A DNA stretch of 40,184 bases, from positions 1 through 40,184 of the IMG/VR virus record IMGVR_UViG_3300009695_000013. One strand, written 5' to 3'. The notes beneath the pieces were generated by a model. That model was not told where the DNA came from, searched no databases, and saw only the letters and a list, made by a program, of their open reading frames with translations. This DNA is from a virus. Of the stretch, positions 38,912 to 40,184 are shown piece after piece (within the stretch, counting starts at the first letter, position 1; every line of letters begins with the position of its first letter). Both the position numbers and the translations under genes were made by a program.

Positions 38912-40129
38912 CTAAGCAGTGATTACAGTTACGATGTTCGAAGTTCCGTTGTTCAGGCCATCAGCGACAACCAAACGAAACTTATAAGTAGTGGCAGTTA
39001 CCAATGCTGTTACCTGTATGGTAGCTGCACCAACTGCAATAGCAGCATGAGTAGCATCAGTCCAGTTTACACCTGCATCAACACTTTTCTGAATTTTCAG
39101 GGAGGTTGCATTTTCGGCAGCAGTCCAGGTGAAGCTGGCAGTGGTAGCAGCAACAGCGCTGTTGGCGAAGTTGGCAACAGGATCGATACTGATCTTTATG
39201 GCACTGAAGAAAGTTTTGTCGAAAGTTTCGAAACCTACACCGAAGTAAGCTTTCATGAAGAACTGAACAACCTTAGGATTGTCAACCCGACGGATTTCAA
39301 CAGTTTCGGCATCACTCATCTGGTCAACGCCCATTTTCACATTGTCCTTGATAGATATGAACATGTAAGGTTGTCCTTCCATGTTGGGGAAAGGTACCAG
39401 GGTACACTTGCCACCGGTTCCCACCAGGGTTTTCTGCTCAATTCCGGAGTTCCATGGAGCATGTCCATATTCAACCTGGAACCAGTCTTCGTACATTTCC
39501 ATCACCGTGGTAGGAATGTAAAAATTTACAGCCAGTTTCTTCAGAAGTGGATTACGACCTCTCCAGAATGCTTTCAATACATCGCCTACATTGTCAGCAG
39601 TGATTTTAACGCCACTGTTGTCGATGAAGTTTTTGTTGGCAAGAGAAAGAATTCCAGCAACAACCTGAGAAGAAATCAAAGATGAATAACCATTGAACAA
39701 ATCTGCGGTATGGTCACCAGCTGCATTACGTTTGGCGATAAACAAGTTATCGTAAAGGGCTTCACCTACTTTTTTAGCCATTTCCAAAGCAACTAGCCTG
39801 GCAATTTGCGTGTCAGTTGGCTTGGTAGCCGTTGGTGAGGTGTACAAAGTACCTAACAGAACATTGGGATCAAATTCTTTGACTACATCGCCCAGGAAGG
39901 TTTCCCATTCAAAGGCAACAATTTTGGTACCATCACTTTCACCTTTCGCAGTGCGATAAGGTCGAAGTTGTGCATCGGTTGAAAGGATCCCTCCGATCAT
40001 TTTACCCTGTAAACCTGTTACAATGGTAATAAATGGGAATACTTCAGCCAGTGCAGCTACAGGCATAGCAAGAAGTTCTTTCTTGTATTTTTTGCCTGCA
40101 TCAATAAGGGCTTGTGCAATATCAATCAT
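38912..40129 (-). CDS. Major capsid protein with C-terminal FN3 domain
   Basis: A 405-aa protein. Residues about 1-315 are HK97-fold-like in position, length and pattern, following a ClpP-like protease. Residues about 317-405 (ASFTWTAAENATSLKIQKSV, then TYKFRLVVADG and a final TV) form a fibronectin type III domain, which would project from the capsid surface. FN3/Ig-like domains on capsids are known to help attach phages to glycans or mucus. The ATG is in the terminal repeat (40129, also 68). Confidence 0.85.
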   Translation of the reverse strand: MIDIAQALIDAGKKYKKELLAMPVAALAEVFPFITIVTGLQGKMIGGILSTDAQLRPYRTAKGESDGTKIVAFEWETFLGDVVKEFDPNVLLGTLYTSPTATKPTDTQIARLVALEMAKKVGEALYDNLFIAKRNAAGDHTADLFNGYSSLISSQVVAGILSLANKNFIDNSGVKITADNVGDVLKAFWRGRNPLLKKLAVNFYIPTTVMEMYEDWFQVEYGHAPWNSGIEQKTLVGTGGKCTLVPFPNMEGQPYMFISIKDNVKMGVDQMSDAETVEIRRVDNPKVVQFFMKAYFGVGFETFDKTFFSAIKISIDPVANFANSAVAATTASFTWTAAENATSLKIQKSVDAGVNWTDATHAAIAVGAATIQVTALVTATTYKFRLVVADGLNNGTSNIVTVITA

Positions 40130-40184
40130 GACTTATGATTTTTTTTGAGGTTTAAGAACGTTCATACAAGCGCTGAATGCAGAC
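40062..40184. repeat. Right copy of the 123-bp terminal direct repeat
   Basis: Identical to bases 1-123; see the left copy. It completes the capsid gene start and repeats the end of the protease gene, confirming circular closure. Confidence 0.9.

Noticed and set aside
39047-39685. 212-aa plus-strand ORF
   Set aside because: It is antisense to the capsid gene and mirrors its codon pattern.

Overview
The window is the complete genome of a temperate tailed phage of a Bacteroidota host, in an arbitrary circular permutation. The first 123 bases recur exactly as the last 123, so the unit genome is 40,061 bp and the ends are an assembly overlap falling inside the capsid/protease genes. Reasons for the host call (inference): AT-rich DNA, several TAnnTTTG-type -7 boxes, VapE/DUF3874-type replication proteins, A-rich leaders without strong Shine-Dalgarno sites, and structural proteins of the kind seen in Bacteroidota prophages. 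A tape measure protein without a recognisable sheath gene suggests a siphovirus.

Layout. Nearly everything is on the minus strand and is read from high to low coordinates. Only the lysogeny unit (repressor 13041-13442, integrase 13660-14811) is on plus. Between them lies a probable attP whose core resembles the 3' end of a tRNA-His gene. A Cro-like gene diverges from the repressor across an operator region (12947-12979). The leftward early operon (12918 to 2641) carries regulators, many small zinc-binding or unknown proteins, a HAD phosphatase-like protein, an N6-adenine methyltransferase, a DnaD-like initiator with a DnaC-like loader, an ASCH protein and a VapE-type helicase followed by a free copy of its C-terminal domain. 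A 400-bp noncoding stretch rich in 7-bp iterons follows (2239-2640). The head genes come next: 174-aa and 125-aa proteins and a ClpP-like protease/scaffold (to 72). Across the artificial ends follow a major capsid protein with a C-terminal FN3 domain, a probable tail tube protein and a 251-aa protein.

A 9-bp iteron array arranged as a large inverted repeat (37198-37335) lies directly before the small terminase and is the best packaging-site candidate. TerS and TerL follow. Between TerL and portal sits a cargo region (31.4-34.9 kb): a membrane SH3-like gene with its own promoter and terminators, and a tightly overlapping four-gene operon (341 aa, 50 aa, 171 aa, XRE regulator) with two matched palindromes over its promoter. 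This operon is the best candidate for an undescribed system. After portal come connectors, tail completion proteins, tape measure, hub-like proteins and a 950-aa fibre with three tandem repeats and an SGNH esterase tip. A membrane-anchored SGNH paralogue follows with its own promoter and terminator. The lysis genes (holin-like, membrane-anchored CHAP endolysin, i-spanin-like) and two small proteins end at a terminator facing the integrase.

All calls rest on reading sequence and translated motifs; no database search was possible.
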